A stretch of DNA of 64,000 nt from Brevibacterium permense (GCF_025506275.1 NZ_QYCP01000081.1:43045-107044), one strand, 5' to 3'; shown: positions 26,513 to 35,680, numbered from the stretch's first letter. Numbers and translations: made by a program. Notes: generated by a model from the sequence alone, not told the origin.

Positions 26513-27196
26513 ATGCCGTCCACCGCCGGACTCGTCGAACGCCTCACACGTGAAATCGTCGACACCATCCGCACCGAGAACCTCCAGCCCGGGCAGACCC
26601 TGCCCTCCGCGAAGGTCCTCGCCGCACGCTTCGAGGTCACCGTGCCCACCGTCCGAGAGGCACTGCGCCGGCTCGAAGCGACGGGCTCGGTCGAACTCAA
26701 GCACGGATCGGGCACCTACGTCCGCGAAGCGATCAACCGCCGCATCCTCGACAACCCGCACTATGTGCCCGTCGATCTCGCCGCGGCCGTCGAACTCCTC
26801 GACGCTCGCATCGCCATCGAGCCCGGAATCGCCGAGCTCGCAGCGACCGTCCAGGAACCTGACGCCGTGTCCTCCATGGAGTCGGCACTCGACAATGCCC
26901 TCCAGGTCGAGACCGCGGTACCGGCCGGTCATTTCCACGTCGAACTCGCTCGCGCCTCAGGCAACCGCGCTCTGCACGAGATGCTCGTGTCCCTGCTGGC
27001 CATCCACTCCCGCACCCAGCAGGCGGCGCGCACGAGCTACGACAGACTGCGCGACCACGACGAACACGCGGACATCCTCGATGCGATCCGTCGCGGCGAC
27101 GGCTTCGAAGCCTCCCACCGCACCCGCAAGCACCTCGAGGCCATCAAGACCGCCGTCCTCGCCGGCTGGGCCGACGAAGAAGGACCCCAGCGATGA
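26513..27196 (+). CDS. GntR family regulator (FadR/FCD type)
   Basis: 227 aa, ATG at 26513 with AAGGAG six bases upstream. Winged helix at residues about 5-70 (IVDTIRTENLQPGQTLPSAK, VTVPTVREALRRLEATGSVE, GSGTYVRE) followed by a helical FCD domain with FHVELARASGNRAL and a late HADILDAIRRGD. First gene of a coupled operon with a creatininase-family hydrolase and an AbgT transporter. Likely senses the substrate of that pathway and represses both this operon and the upstream esterase. Confidence 0.87.
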   Translation: MPSTAGLVERLTREIVDTIRTENLQPGQTLPSAKVLAARFEVTVPTVREALRRLEATGSVELKHGSGTYVREAINRRILDNPHYVPVDLAAAVELLDARIAIEPGIAELAATVQEPDAVSSMESALDNALQVETAVPAGHFHVELARASGNRALHEMLVSLLAIHSRTQQAARTSYDRLRDHDEHADILDAIRRGDGFEASHRTRKHLEAIKTAVLAGWADEEGPQR

Positions 27197-28014
27197 GCCG
27201 CCCGACGATCTCCGAGATCCGCCCGCATATCCGCGAGTACGCCGAACTCACATCTTTGGAGGTCGAACTCGCGAAGGACCGAAACAGCCTGCTCGTCCTT
27301 CCCGTCGGCGCCTGCGAACAGCACGGCGACGGACTGCCCCTGGGCACCGACAACATCCGCGCCGCCCACGTCGCACGCGCTGTCGTCGACCGGCTCCGCA
27401 ACAGCGCCAACGGGGATCAGGTTCGAGCGGGCAGCGCCTTCGTCCTGCCGAGCATCGACTACGGCGTCTCCCCACACCACCGCTTCCTGCCAGGCACGAT
27501 CAACATCGGCCCGCAGCTGTTCATCGACCTCGTCTCCTCGATCGTGCGTCAGCTCGCCGATGCCGGCTTCGACAGACTCCTCGTCATCACCGGTCACGGC
27601 GGCAACCTCGCCGCGCTCGGCGTGATCCAACAGTCCCTGCTCGCCACCCATCCGGACTTCGTCTTCGCCTATGCTCCGGTCTCCGCCTTGGCCACGGAGG
27701 CGACCGCCCAGCTGCCGCGCACCGAGGTCAGCGGCCACTGCGGAGAGTCCGAGACCTCGCAGATGCTCGCCATCGACGAATCCCTCGTCGACTCAGGCCA
27801 CCTCAACCCCGGCGCCACCCGGCTCGACGATCTCGACCCACGTGCCCGGCTCTCACGAACAAAATCACCGTCAACAGCGGTGACATTCGACCGCTACGCC
27901 GACAACGGCGTCCTCGGCGATCCACGGACTGCCACGGCCTCGGCCGGGGAGGACATCCTCGGCGAGGTCGTCGACCGACTCGTCGCCTACTGTCAGGAGC
28001 TGCAGAGACTGTGA
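27193..28014 (+). CDS. Creatininase family protein (amidohydrolase)
   Basis: 273 aa, overlapping the GntR stop by four bases. The metal ligands of the family are visible: Glu and His in GACEQHGDGLPLGTD, then Asp, a second His in TGHGGN, and Glu in HCGESETSQ (the HAGExETS motif). The family hydrolyses cyclic amides such as creatinine and also includes MftE of mycofactocin and other peptide or amide cleaving enzymes. With an AbgT transporter next to it, it probably opens or cleaves an imported amide. Creatine use itself is not supported, as no creatinase is present. Confidence 0.8.
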   Translation: MSRPTISEIRPHIREYAELTSLEVELAKDRNSLLVLPVGACEQHGDGLPLGTDNIRAAHVARAVVDRLRNSANGDQVRAGSAFVLPSIDYGVSPHHRFLPGTINIGPQLFIDLVSSIVRQLADAGFDRLLVITGHGGNLAALGVIQQSLLATHPDFVFAYAPVSALATEATAQLPRTEVSGHCGESETSQMLAIDESLVDSGHLNPGATRLDDLDPRARLSRTKSPSTAVTFDRYADNGVLGDPRTATASAGEDILGEVVDRLVAYCQELQRL

Positions 28015-28141
28015 CGCCCGCTTCTCACTGACCGGCCGCCCGGCCCGCACCCCACCACAGATCACCCGATTCCAGCGCCGTAATCACCATGCCCTGGTGG
28101 ACCCTGCCCGAAGGACCTGACTGGACTCTCAGGAGCTCACA

Positions 28142-29686
28142 ATGAAACCGACCCAGACCACCGATACTCCGCAGACCGACGAGCAGGAGAAGCTTCCGCT
28201 GGTCATCCGCGCCCTCAACGTCATCGAAGTCGTCGGCAACAAGCTGCCGAACCCCTTCTGGCTGTTCTGGATCCTCGCGGCCATCCTCGCCGTGTTCAGC
28301 CTCGTCCTCTCCCTCGCCGGCGCGGGAGTCGAGGATCCCGGCACCGGGGACTGGACCCCGGTGAACAATCTGCTCAGCGGCGACGGCATCGCCATGGCCG
28401 TGAACACCGCGCTCGACGCCTATGAGACCTTCCCACCGCTCATCACGATCATGGTCGTCATCATGGGCGTGGCCCTGGCCGAACGCACCGGTCTGCTGTC
28501 AACGGCGATGAAAGTCTCGATCGCCCGCGTCCCGGCCGGACTCATCGTCTTCACGGTCGCGTTCATGGGCACGGTCTCCCACGTCGCCTCGGCGACGGCC
28601 TATGTCATCCTCGTCCCGCTCGGCGGAATGGTCTTCAAGGCCGTGGGCCGTTCCCCCGTCCTCGGCGTCATCGTCGCCTACACCTCGATCGCCTCCGGCT
28701 ACGACGCCAGCCCGATCCCGACACCCAACGATGCGATCTTCGCGGGCATCACGACCGCCGCAGCGAACATCATCGACCCCGACTACATCGTCACTCCGAT
28801 CGGCAACTGGTACTTCAACATCGCCAGCTCCATCCTGCTGGCCATCGTCATCACGATCGTCACCGAGCTCGTGCTCATGAAGCGCGACAACCTCGAAGCC
28901 GACGAAGATGCCGAACACGAAGACCTCGTCATCACCGACAAGGAGCACAAGGCCCTGCGCCTGGCCATGTTCGCCGTCATCGCTGCGATCATCGCCATCG
29001 TCGTCCTCGTCGTCCCAGACGGTGCGCCGCTGCGTGGTGACGGCCCCTTCGGCGAGTCCCCGTTCCTCACCGGAATCGCCTTCCTCATCGCCATGCTCTT
29101 CGGCATCGGCGGCATCGTCTACGGCTTCCGCGAGGGCACGATCGAGACCTGGTCGGACGTCCCGAAGCTCATGGGTCAGGGGCTCGCCTCGATCTCCGGT
29201 GTCCTCGTCCTCTTCTTCGCCATCGCCCAGTTCCTCGAGTACTTCGAGTGGACGAACATCGGCATGCTCGTCTCGGTCTCCGTGTCCGAACTCTTCACCG
29301 GCCTCGGCCTGCCGACGTGGGTGGTGTTCATCCTCGTCCTGCTCGTGCTCTCCATCGTCAACGTGCTCATCACCTCCGGTTCGGCGATGTGGGCGATCAT
29401 GGCCCCGGTCATCGTGCCGCTGCTCATGCTCCTCGAGGTTCCGCCGGAGACCTCGCAGGCGATCTTCCGCATCGCCGACTCAGGGTCGACGGCCATCACC
29501 CCGATGAGCCCGTACTTCATCCTCGCGCTCGGCTTCATGCAGAAGTATCAGGAGAGTGCCGGCATCGGCACGCTCGCCTCTCACACCCTGCCCTTGGCCG
29601 TGTGCATGACGATCAGCTGGAGCATGCTGTTCTTCCTGTGGTGGGGTCTGGGCATTCCGCTCGGTCCCGATGCGCCGGTGCGCTGA
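28142..29686 (+). CDS. AbgT family transporter
   Basis: 514 aa with 12-13 membrane helices, AGGAG before the ATG. Family hallmarks include NKLPNPFWLFWIL at the start, FMGTVSHVASATAYVILVPLGG, SGYDASPIPTPNDAIFAGI, and SGSAMWAIMAPVIVPLLM and TPMSPYFILAL in the later helices. AbgT proteins import p-aminobenzoyl-glutamate or export sulfonamides using sodium or protons. Last gene of the GntR-creatininase operon with a 127-base gap before it. The transported compound is unknown but should match the amide hydrolase. Confidence 0.87.
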   Translation: MKPTQTTDTPQTDEQEKLPLVIRALNVIEVVGNKLPNPFWLFWILAAILAVFSLVLSLAGAGVEDPGTGDWTPVNNLLSGDGIAMAVNTALDAYETFPPLITIMVVIMGVALAERTGLLSTAMKVSIARVPAGLIVFTVAFMGTVSHVASATAYVILVPLGGMVFKAVGRSPVLGVIVAYTSIASGYDASPIPTPNDAIFAGITTAAANIIDPDYIVTPIGNWYFNIASSILLAIVITIVTELVLMKRDNLEADEDAEHEDLVITDKEHKALRLAMFAVIAAIIAIVVLVVPDGAPLRGDGPFGESPFLTGIAFLIAMLFGIGGIVYGFREGTIETWSDVPKLMGQGLASISGVLVLFFAIAQFLEYFEWTNIGMLVSVSVSELFTGLGLPTWVVFILVLLVLSIVNVLITSGSAMWAIMAPVIVPLLMLLEVPPETSQAIFRIADSGSTAITPMSPYFILALGFMQKYQESAGIGTLASHTLPLAVCMTISWSMLFFLWWGLGIPLGPDAPVR

Positions 29687-29837
29687 CCGCATCCGCCGGC
29701 GATCCGGCGCGGAAGTGCCCGGACTCCGCGGATCATCGCCCTGCGTGCGGCTCTCGCCGAAGAGTTTTGAAAGTTTTGTTCACGCACACCTCCCACGCGG
29801 ATTCCACCGCCCGCGACGGATCCCCCGGGGCGCTTGG

Positions 29838-29853
29838 AGTGATTGAGCTCACA
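29838..29853. promoter_or_regulatory. CRP/GlxR-like site upstream of the DUF6230 operon
   Basis: AGTGATTGAGCTCACA has the GTGA-N6-TCAC geometry of actinobacterial GlxR/CRP sites (consensus TGTGA-N6-TCACA), with one mismatch in the outer left base. It lies about 130 bases upstream of the probable promoter. Between the AbgT stop and this site there is only a small GC hairpin (29694-29709). Confidence 0.5.
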
Positions 29854-29983
29854 CGGAAGACGGCTCCGAGTACGCAACCTGACCTGCAAGGATGATGAGC
29901 CTCAGGTGCCGACCGGGCCACCTTGGACCGGCCCGCTCAACCGCCTGGACGCTGTCCCGGGAAGGCGCCGTCGATTTAGGATG

Positions 29984-30011
29984 TTGACGCTCAAACTTCA
30001 CCCGCGATACT
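29984..30011 (+). promoter_or_regulatory. Probable promoter of the DUF6230 operon
   Basis: TTGACG (29984-29989) and GATACT (30006-30011) separated by 16 bases, about 70 bases before the first start codon. It sits in the AT-richer part of the 398-base gap between AbgT and the operon. Confidence 0.5.
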
Positions 30012-30084
30012 GTCTGGTAACACCCCGTAGTAACTTACGTCACATGCCGATGCCGACCATGCCGTCGGTGGTCAAGGAGGATCA

Positions 30085-30699
30085 ATGAAGTTCCGCAATC
30101 CCAGCCTCATCCGCAGGCTCGTCTCATCCCATGCCGGTCGCATCGCCATGGTCGCAATTCCCACGGGGGTCGTCTCAGCAATGCTCATGGGCGGGGTGGC
30201 CCAGGGCGCGGTGCCGGTGTCGTTCGCCATTTCCGGCACTCAGTTCAAGATCTCCTCGACGCAGCTCGAGGGAACCGGCTTCTCCCAGTACAGCGGAGTC
30301 GCCAAGGACGCCGAGGGCGGCAAGCACGCCGTCGTCACCGCGAACATCAAGGATGCGACCCTGGAGAACCTCTGCCAGTCGGCAGTCCAGGAAACCCCCC
30401 TTGGCAAGGTCGGCATCCTCATCAAGGCGGGCGGCAAGGGCACCCCCGCCTCGGCGAAGGATCTGCAGATCGGCATGACCGGGCTCAAGGGCGATGCGGA
30501 ATTCAAGAACATCCGGATCGGCGTCGATGCCTCCGACGTCAACACGAAGGAAAAGGGCAGCAAGGGCGACTTCTCGCAGGACGCCGACACCGTCGACATC
30601 AAGGACCTCAAGCAGGATTCCTGGTCGACCACGGCCTCGGTCTTCACCCTCAAGGACATGTCGCTGAAGCTCACCGACGGATCTGAGCAGTGCGACTGA
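30085..30699 (+). CDS. DUF6230 family exported protein
   Basis: 204 aa, ATG at 30085 with GGAGG. An N-terminal hydrophobic segment (IAMVAIPTGVVSAMLMGGVAQGAVP, in parts at residues about 20-43) is a signal sequence or anchor; the rest is a beta-rich domain with alternating hydrophobic and polar strands, seen in actinobacterial DUF6230 proteins. Some databases label these cholesterol esterase, but no hydrolase triad can be seen. It is the first gene of a three-gene operon with DUF6114 and an acidic secreted protein. Confidence 0.75.
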   Translation: MKFRNPSLIRRLVSSHAGRIAMVAIPTGVVSAMLMGGVAQGAVPVSFAISGTQFKISSTQLEGTGFSQYSGVAKDAEGGKHAVVTANIKDATLENLCQSAVQETPLGKVGILIKAGGKGTPASAKDLQIGMTGLKGDAEFKNIRIGVDASDVNTKEKGSKGDFSQDADTVDIKDLKQDSWSTTASVFTLKDMSLKLTDGSEQCD

Positions 30700-30764
30700 T
30701 GAGGGACTCAGCAGCCAACGGGCAGCCGACCGATGAACGGGGGGCCGCCGAACAGGAGGACACC

Positions 30765-31316
30765 GTGCAGAAGACGAGCCTGCTTGCGCTGTCCCGGCGG
30801 AGTCGACGCGCCAACGAACAGAGCGACCTCTCCGAATCCGGCGTCGAGACGGCAGAATTCGCCGCCCCGACATCGGAGACGGGGGATGTTGACAACAGCG
30901 AGGGAGCCGAGATGACCGAAGGCGCCGAGACGAAGCGCCAGGGGTTCAAGCACTGGCGTCGGCAGCGTCCCTTCATCGGAGGCGTGCTTGCCGTCCTCGG
31001 CGGAATCGAGCTGTTCTTCTCCGGTCAGCTGGACCTCGGCAATATGCAGATCCAGTTCGGCATCGAGGGTCTGCAGGCGACGGTCGTTCCGATCGCCATC
31101 GTCGTCCTCGCTCTGCTGTCGATCTTCCGTCCGACGCATCATGTGTTCTACGGGATCATCGCTCTCGTCCTCGCAGTCTATTCACTCATCGGAGTGAACC
31201 TCGGCGGGTTCATCATCGGCATGCTGCTGTCCACCATCGGCGCGATCCTGATCGTCGCATGGATGGGACCGCGCGGGCCGAAGGAGTCCGAAGCTGCTGA
31301 GGGGGAGACTGCATGA
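30765..31316 (+). CDS. DUF6114 membrane protein
   Basis: 183 aa from a GTG at 30765, chosen for the AGGAGG five bases upstream; an ATG at 30699 overlapping the previous stop would add 22 residues. After an acidic cytoplasmic tail of about 65 residues come four hydrophobic helices (RPFIGGVLAVLGGIELFFSG, VVPIAIVVLALLSIF, FYGIIALVLAVYSLIG, FIIGMLLSTIGAILIVAWMG). This is the DUF6114 pattern. It nearly always neighbours DUF6230 in Actinobacteria, so the two likely work together at the membrane. Function unknown. Confidence 0.75.
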   Translation: MQKTSLLALSRRSRRANEQSDLSESGVETAEFAAPTSETGDVDNSEGAEMTEGAETKRQGFKHWRRQRPFIGGVLAVLGGIELFFSGQLDLGNMQIQFGIEGLQATVVPIAIVVLALLSIFRPTHHVFYGIIALVLAVYSLIGVNLGGFIIGMLLSTIGAILIVAWMGPRGPKESEAAEGETA

Positions 31317-32155
31317 GGGCACCCAGCCGCCGCACGGCCTCAATCCTCGCGGCAGCTGTCCTGATCCTCCCGACGACTCTCGGGGCAGGTTCGGTGGCAG
31401 CCGCCCATTCGTCACCGTTGTGCTCACTCGTGGGCACCTGCGATGACGAGGACTCCGCCAAGGCCAAGGACTCCTCGCCTGCGGGAAGCCTGTCGCCCGG
31501 AATGCCGGTGAAACCCAGTGATCCACCGACGTCGGACCCCTCGCTGCCCGCACCGGGCCCCACGGATGAACCGAGCGAGGACCCGACGGAGGAACCGTCC
31601 GACGAACCTACGGACCCGGGTGGTCTGGGACTCGATGAGCCCAGCGACGACCCGACCGAGGACGAGGATGAGGACTCGGAGGAAGAGGGCAACGGCGAGT
31701 TCCCGTCCGATGCACAGATGGATGAGAACGCGCCGGTCTTCACGGAGACTCCGGCCGCAATGGGCTCGGAGGCCCTTTCGTTCAAAGGGCTGAAGAGCAT
31801 CTCCTTCGTCTCAGTGCCCACCGCTGACGGCGGGTCCATCGTGGTGCTGAAGATCCAGGCCGATGAGATCAAGATCACCGGCTTCTCACTCACGGTTCGA
31901 CCCCCCGAAGAGCACGAAGGGCTGGTGACGAAGGCCGACACGATGACGCTCAGTGGCGATGTCACTACGTACATCGGGTCGATCACCGCCACGACGAAGG
32001 ACGGAAAGTCGCTGACCATCGGGCCAGAGACCCCTCCGCCCATGGATGACGTCAAGCCCGGACTGCTGCGCGTGACGATGGGGCTCGTCGGATCCACCGC
32101 TGACTCGATCGCCTACTCGAACACCGATCAGAAACTCAAGGAAGTCGAAGACTGA
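31313..32155 (+). CDS. Secreted acidic Pro/Asp/Glu-rich protein
   Basis: 280 aa, overlapping DUF6114 by four bases. A signal peptide (SILAAAVLILPTTLGAG, cleavage near AAA-HS about residue 31) precedes a highly acidic linker at about 60-145 made of repeated PSDEP, EDPTEEP and DEDED units, then a folded C-terminal domain of about 130 residues (FKGLKSISFVSVPTADGGSI). That domain resembles the DUF6230 fold in strand pattern. No sortase motif. It is probably tethered or secreted and could bind cations. Confidence 0.7.
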   Translation: MRAPSRRTASILAAAVLILPTTLGAGSVAAAHSSPLCSLVGTCDDEDSAKAKDSSPAGSLSPGMPVKPSDPPTSDPSLPAPGPTDEPSEDPTEEPSDEPTDPGGLGLDEPSDDPTEDEDEDSEEEGNGEFPSDAQMDENAPVFTETPAAMGSEALSFKGLKSISFVSVPTADGGSIVVLKIQADEIKITGFSLTVRPPEEHEGLVTKADTMTLSGDVTTYIGSITATTKDGKSLTIGPETPPPMDDVKPGLLRVTMGLVGSTADSIAYSNTDQKLKEVED

Positions 32156-32197
32156 TCGTGCGATGAGACAGTGAGCCCGCCGAGGCGGAAAGACCCG

Positions 32198-32224
32198 AAG
32201 GCCGCGGACTCAGTCCGCGGCCTT
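32198..32224. terminator. Bidirectional terminator between the secreted protein and the symporter
   Basis: Perfect 13-bp arms, AAGGCCGCGGACT and AGTCCGCGGCCTT, around a single base. The symporter's stop codon lies inside it. It can end both convergent transcripts. Confidence 0.75.
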
Positions 32225-33862
32225 CTCGCGTTCCCGCTTCTTCCGACGCAGGGTATCGCGCACTTCACGAAGCTTGTCGCGTTTGCGCCTGCGCCCCGCC
32301 TCGGCGGCCCTGATCTGCTCCGGGGTGGGCTCATGGTCGCCCATCCCGACCTGGAGCTCGACGGGACTGATCTCCCGCATGACGCCGACATCGATCTTCG
32401 TGCGCAGCCGCAGGATCTCGAGGCGGAGGATGCGGGCCAGGAAGTAGATGCCGAGCAGATTCGGGAATGCCATGAGGAAGAAGATCGCATCAGAGAAGGC
32501 GATGACCGAATCGAGCGACATCGAGGCGCCGACGATGACGGCGAGGATCCAGAACACCTGGTAGGCCTTGTCAGCGAACTTCGAGTTCTTCGTCAGATAC
32601 CCCAGCGCCTGCTGACCGTAGTATCCGTAGGCGAGGATCGTCGAGAAGGCGAAGAGCACCACTGCGACGGTGAGCAGGATCGGGAACCAGCCCGACACTG
32701 TGGCGAACGCCTGCGCCGTCAGGCCGATACCGTCCTCGGTGCTCTCGGAATAGAGACCTGTGGTGATGATCGCCAGCGAGGTCAGGGTGCAGATGATGAC
32801 GGAGTCGATGAGGGGCTCCCACATCGCCACGAATCCTTCCGTGGCAGGCTTCGTCGTCTTCGACGCGGCATGGGCCATACCGGCCGATCCGATGCCGGCC
32901 GCGTTGGAGAACAGCGCCCGCTGGATGCCGACGATCGCCACGCCCACGGCACCTCCGGCGACTCCGCTGGGGCTGAAGGCCCCGGTGAACATGAGGGCGA
33001 AGGCGTGAGGGATCTGCCCGGCGTTGAGGACGAGGATGATGACGATCGAGACGAAGTAGAGGATCGCCATGAGGGGAGTCAGCTTCGAGGTCCACTGTCC
33101 GATCTTCTTGATCCCGCCGAGGATGACCAGGGCGGTGAGCGCGGCGATGATCGCACCGATGAGCCATAGTTTGTCGGCGAAGAAGCTCGACTCGCTGCCC
33201 GTGGCGTCAACGATGATCGCGGCCGCCTGATTCGCCTGGAACAGGTTGCCGGCGCCGATGACACCGAGCACGGCGGTGAGGGCATAGAACCCGGCGAGGA
33301 ACTTCCCGAGCTTGGGCCGACCGATCTCGGCGAGCCCCGCCCGCAGGTAGTACATGGGACCGCCGGAGACGCTGCCGTCGTCATTGATCTGTCGGTATTT
33401 CACTCCGAGGGTCGCCTCGGCCATCTTCACGGTCATGGCGAAGAAGCCGAAGATGATGATCCACAGGGCGGCACCAGGGCCGCCGATGGTGATCGCCACA
33501 GCCACGCCCGCGATATTGCCCAGCCCGACGGTGCCAGAGAGTTCGGTGGCGAGCGCCTGGAAGCTCGAGACCTGGCCCGGGTCGGTCTTACGGGTGAAGC
33601 GGCCGCGGATGATTCCGACGGAGTAGCGGAGTCCGGTGATCGGCTGGAAACGGAGGTAGAAAGTGAGGAAGACGGCTGCGGCCATGAGCCACACGACGAT
33701 GAGCGGGATCCCGAGCGAGCCGATCTGCAGTTCGAAGAAGACGATGTTGCTGAAGGTCTGCGCCGCGGGTCCGAGGAAGGATTCGATGGCCTCGTCGACT
33801 CCGGCGGCGGCGAGGTCGGGCTCGACGGCGGTCTGGGTGAGATGTTCAGTTGTGAAAGTCAT
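32210..33862 (-). CDS. Alanine/glycine:cation symporter family protein (AGCS)
   Basis: 550 aa from ATG at 33862. Family signatures: GTVGLGNIAGVAVAITIGGPGAALW, KMAEATLGVKYR, GGPMYYLRAGL, FSNAAGIGSAGMAHAA. Ten or eleven helices, then a long basic tail (RRRKRDKLREVRDTLRRKKR) in the cytoplasm. It imports alanine or glycine with sodium. An N-terminal extension of about 45 residues precedes helix 1. Single-gene unit; no riboswitch seen upstream. Confidence 0.88.
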   Translation of the reverse strand: MTFTTEHLTQTAVEPDLAAAGVDEAIESFLGPAAQTFSNIVFFELQIGSLGIPLIVVWLMAAAVFLTFYLRFQPITGLRYSVGIIRGRFTRKTDPGQVSSFQALATELSGTVGLGNIAGVAVAITIGGPGAALWIIIFGFFAMTVKMAEATLGVKYRQINDDGSVSGGPMYYLRAGLAEIGRPKLGKFLAGFYALTAVLGVIGAGNLFQANQAAAIIVDATGSESSFFADKLWLIGAIIAALTALVILGGIKKIGQWTSKLTPLMAILYFVSIVIILVLNAGQIPHAFALMFTGAFSPSGVAGGAVGVAIVGIQRALFSNAAGIGSAGMAHAASKTTKPATEGFVAMWEPLIDSVIICTLTSLAIITTGLYSESTEDGIGLTAQAFATVSGWFPILLTVAVVLFAFSTILAYGYYGQQALGYLTKNSKFADKAYQVFWILAVIVGASMSLDSVIAFSDAIFFLMAFPNLLGIYFLARILRLEILRLRTKIDVGVMREISPVELQVGMGDHEPTPEQIRAAEAGRRRKRDKLREVRDTLRRKKREREKAAD

Positions 33863-33988
33863 ATCTGCGGGTGCGAGATTGCCGTTCGTCCGGAGGGTTG
33901 GTCCGGGACCGGCACCCGTGATCAACCTAACAATCGCCAAGCCTTTTTTCAGCTTTCGCTCAGATAAAGGTCTCTGTTCACAGGGTTC

Positions 33989-34756
33989 TCACATGGTCAT
34001 CCGCGACACCGAGGATCGGTTCCGCACCGAGCGCCTGCTCTCCAGGAATTCCACGAAGGACCGAGCCAACCGCCGACCGTTGTCGACGAGGGCTGAGTCG
34101 TGAGCCTCGACCTCGGCGATGATCGAGTCCTCGGTCTTGCCGGCGGGCAGGGCGAGATCATTGCCGTCCAGCCAGCGAGCGATCTGCGTGGCATCGGTCT
34201 CCGGATGGAACTGGGTGCCCCACGCGAATTCTCCGAGGCGGAAGGCCTGGACCGGAGCATCGGAGCCGGTCACAAGCAGTTCTGCCCCGGTGGGCAGCGC
34301 CATCTCCTCCTGGTGGAACAGCACGGACGGCAGACTCCGACCGGCCAGTGATCCGAAGACGGGGTCGGAGTCCCCCGCCGAGGTGGCGCTGAGTTCGTAG
34401 GTCCCGATCTGCGGGTGCGCCCGGCGGGTGATCGGAGCATCGCCTGCGACGGCGAGCATCTCCCCGCCGAGGCAGATGTTGAGACTGGGGAATTCCCCGC
34501 CGATCGACCGGCGAAGCAGGTCTCTGACCTCGGGAAACCACGGATTGTCCAGATCCTCAGTGGGTCCGGCGGATCCGCCGAGGACGATCAGCGCATCGAA
34601 CGAGTCGCGTTCCGGGATCGCCTCACCGAGGTACGGGCGGGTCACCACCACCTCGGCGCCGGCGTCGACCAGCCACTCACCGAACCGCTGCGGTCCGGTG
34701 CCACGTTCGTGTTCGATGGCGAGGATGCGCACTCGGCGCGGGGAATCACTGCTCAT
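33989..34756 (-). CDS. Class I glutamine amidotransferase
   Basis: 255 aa from ATG at 34756. The amidotransferase triad is visible: nucleophile Cys in NICLGGEML, and His-Glu in GTQFHPETD. The VLGGSAGPTEDLDNPWFPEV stretch is typical of free-standing GuaA-like amidotransferases that may act on gamma-glutamyl compounds. It has no synthetase partner nearby, so the substrate is unknown. Confidence 0.85.
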   Translation of the reverse strand: MSSDSPRRVRILAIEHERGTGPQRFGEWLVDAGAEVVVTRPYLGEAIPERDSFDALIVLGGSAGPTEDLDNPWFPEVRDLLRRSIGGEFPSLNICLGGEMLAVAGDAPITRRAHPQIGTYELSATSAGDSDPVFGSLAGRSLPSVLFHQEEMALPTGAELLVTGSDAPVQAFRLGEFAWGTQFHPETDATQIARWLDGNDLALPAGKTEDSIIAEVEAHDSALVDNGRRLARSFVEFLESRRSVRNRSSVSRMTM

Positions 34757-34838
34757 GCCACCATTGTCACCCACCAGTCGGAACTCCTGAGGCAGCGCGG
34801 CCCCTGTTCCGGCCGGCCGGTCCCGGCGTCCGCGCCGA

Positions 34839-35048
34839 TCAGCGCGACAGCGAAGTCGCCTCGGCGGCACCGGTCTCAGCCTTATCTGCGACGACCTTCT
34901 TCCGCAGGGCGAGGAAGAACAGGACGAGGCCGAGCTGCGTGAACTCACCGGAGGGGAAATCGTTGGTCTTGGTGAACTCGCGGTAGAACAGTCCCGAGAG
35001 GACGCCGATGATCATGTACGTGAGAGCTGCATTGAATATCTTCTTCGT
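34839..35048 (-). pseudogene. DUF2871 membrane protein gene, internally deleted and lacking a start codon
   Basis: Reading the minus strand from 35048 gives a frame of 69 residues that begins TKKIFNAALTYMIIGVLSGL, the conserved start of DUF2871 proteins, with ACG where ATG is expected and GGAAG just upstream. It continues FYREFTKTNDFPSGEFTQL, then jumps straight to GLVLFFLALRKKV, which in the family is the last helix. About 60-70 central residues (three helices) are missing without loss of frame. No in-frame ATG, GTG or TTG exists between the upstream stop and the ACG. Both defects argue for a decayed gene. Confidence 0.7.
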
Positions 35049-35200
35049 GCTTCCACTTCATCAGTGCGCGGGCGCGGTTTCCTGACCCCACAGGATTGAA
35101 TTGCATCCCCAACTTTCGATTGATGTTCCATCACACAGGGGCCTGAGGTCCCGAATATCGGATCCGGAGCTCGTGATCCCGCTAGCCTGGAGGCATGGCC

Positions 35201-35680
35201 ATGGAGATTCTGCTCGCGACGATCGAGCGTCTCGCCGGCGGCAGGAAAGCCGGAATCGTCGTGCCCTCGGACGGCCTCGAGCAGCCGAGGACGAAACGCG
35301 CCTTCACGTGGATCACCTGGCTGCTCGTGTTCGAACTCATACTCGGCTTCGGAGCCGTGGTCTACGCGGTGCTCATCGCCAGGGCCGGCGAACCGGTGCC
35401 GTTCGCCGTGTGGATGCGCACGATCGTCGTCCTCGGCATGACCGTGACCCTCTTCTACTTCTTCTGGCGCGCAACGAAGGGCTTCTACTGGGGATACCAG
35501 CGCCTGCGCCTGTTCACGCAGATCTTCCCCGTCATCACCCTCGTCATGGCCGCGATCCCCGGCCTCTACCCGGTCTGGATGATCACCGAGCAGATCGTGT
35601 TCAGCCTGGTCATGATCGGCGTCGGCGACTTCCTCACCGGCGACCACCTGCGCGAGGTGTTCCGCAAGCCCGAGGACTGA
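35201..35680 (+). CDS. Small integral membrane protein, unknown family
   Basis: 159 aa from the ATG at 35201, which has GGAGG seven bases upstream; the ATG at 35195 is only one base from it. Four hydrophobic helices: FTWITWLLVFELILGFGAVV, WMRTIVVLGMTVTLFYFF, LFTQIFPVITLVMAAI and ITEQIVFSLVMIGVG. A charged amphipathic N terminus and a short basic C terminus. I do not recognise the family. Not clearly in an operon. Confidence 0.65.
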   Translation: MEILLATIERLAGGRKAGIVVPSDGLEQPRTKRAFTWITWLLVFELILGFGAVVYAVLIARAGEPVPFAVWMRTIVVLGMTVTLFYFFWRATKGFYWGYQRLRLFTQIFPVITLVMAAIPGLYPVWMITEQIVFSLVMIGVGDFLTGDHLREVFRKPED

